DNA of 64,000 bases from Euglena gracilis. Taxonomy: Eukaryota; Euglenida; Euglenophyceae; Euglenales. Shown here in pieces: positions 63,781 through 64,000 of the stretch (position 1 is its first letter; each line of letters begins with the position of its first letter). Location of the stretch: NCBI GenBank assembly GCA_039621445.1, contig CP154954.1, forward strand, positions 50,013,847-50,077,846. Reading direction: 5' to 3'. The position numbers and the translations under genes were made by a program. Under the pieces are notes generated by a model. That model was not told the origin of the DNA. It worked only from the letters and a program-made list of their open reading frames with translations, and did no database searches.

Positions 63781-64000
63781 GTAAGAATCGGTGCCACCGG
63801 AATTAAGGGAAGGGGTGGCTGACTGGGGATTTCTTAAAGACCCCGGAGGGGGGTCCAGCCTCTGGCTGGGAAAAAGGCTGCTGGCAGGAAACGAGCTTTG
63901 GGCAACCTCTATTTTGGCCATTACCTCCTTTCCCCTGCTTTTGCAGCTTTACACCGACCCATGCTTTTTTTTTCCAGGAGCCTGCACCAATGATCGGCAT

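Overview
This window looks like nuclear DNA of a unicellular eukaryote, perhaps an alga or other protist. I see no operons, no Shine-Dalgarno-led reading frames and no long intact ORF. The recognisable coding sequence lies in short GC-rich islands (about 50-240 bp) that start at C-rich or pyrimidine-rich AG acceptors and stop at GT donors, often GTG or GTC. The islands are separated by introns of up to a few kb, packed with microsatellites, poly-G/poly-C tracts and inverted-repeat elements. The lineage cannot be fixed by eye. GC-rich exons with GTGnG-type donors recall green algae, but this is only an impression. Gene models below were built by hand from homology, paralogue comparison and splice phase.

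Three gene families are recognisable. (1) A CCCH zinc-finger family with at least four loci and traces of a fifth: minus strand at 181-2324 (cut by the left edge), 6613-6758 (one orphan exon) and 10991-16737; plus strand at 42830-48001 and 53349-55684. They share two CCCH fingers, an Ala/Pro-rich linker, an EFxxF acidic helix and a C-terminal DIFRDLNLV-type motif. (2) An HMG-box gene on the minus strand (27802 down to at least 23450), with one HMG box spread over four exons, acidic linkers, and the first two helices of a second box. Most of its exon junctions agree in phase. (3) A mono-ADP-ribosyltransferase (ART) gene on the minus strand (62528-60907), with LYRG, S-x-S and EEEEVLF signatures. 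A possible Tudor/Agenet-like exon lies upstream of it at 63533-63621.

Layout: 0-17 kb is minus-strand CCCH paralogues broken up by MITE-like elements. 17-23 kb is repeats and palindromes. 23-28 kb is the HMG gene. 28-42 kb is mostly repeats with some unassigned GC-rich islands. 42-56 kb is two plus-strand CCCH genes. 56-60 kb is transposon remnants and a duplicated GC-rich block. 60-64 kb is the ART gene.

Mobile sequence dominates. Two element families carry recognisable terminal inverted repeats plus target-site duplications (6 bp at 799-1251 and 2728-3107; 8 bp, hAT-like, at 6773-7221). Several other foldback families share poly-G/poly-C arms. A hairpin of the type CGGCGC(A/G)AAGCGCCGG recurs inside several otherwise different elements. 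The CCCH and HMG products suggest RNA and chromatin/DNA binding respectively; nothing in the sequence shows that the three families act together.
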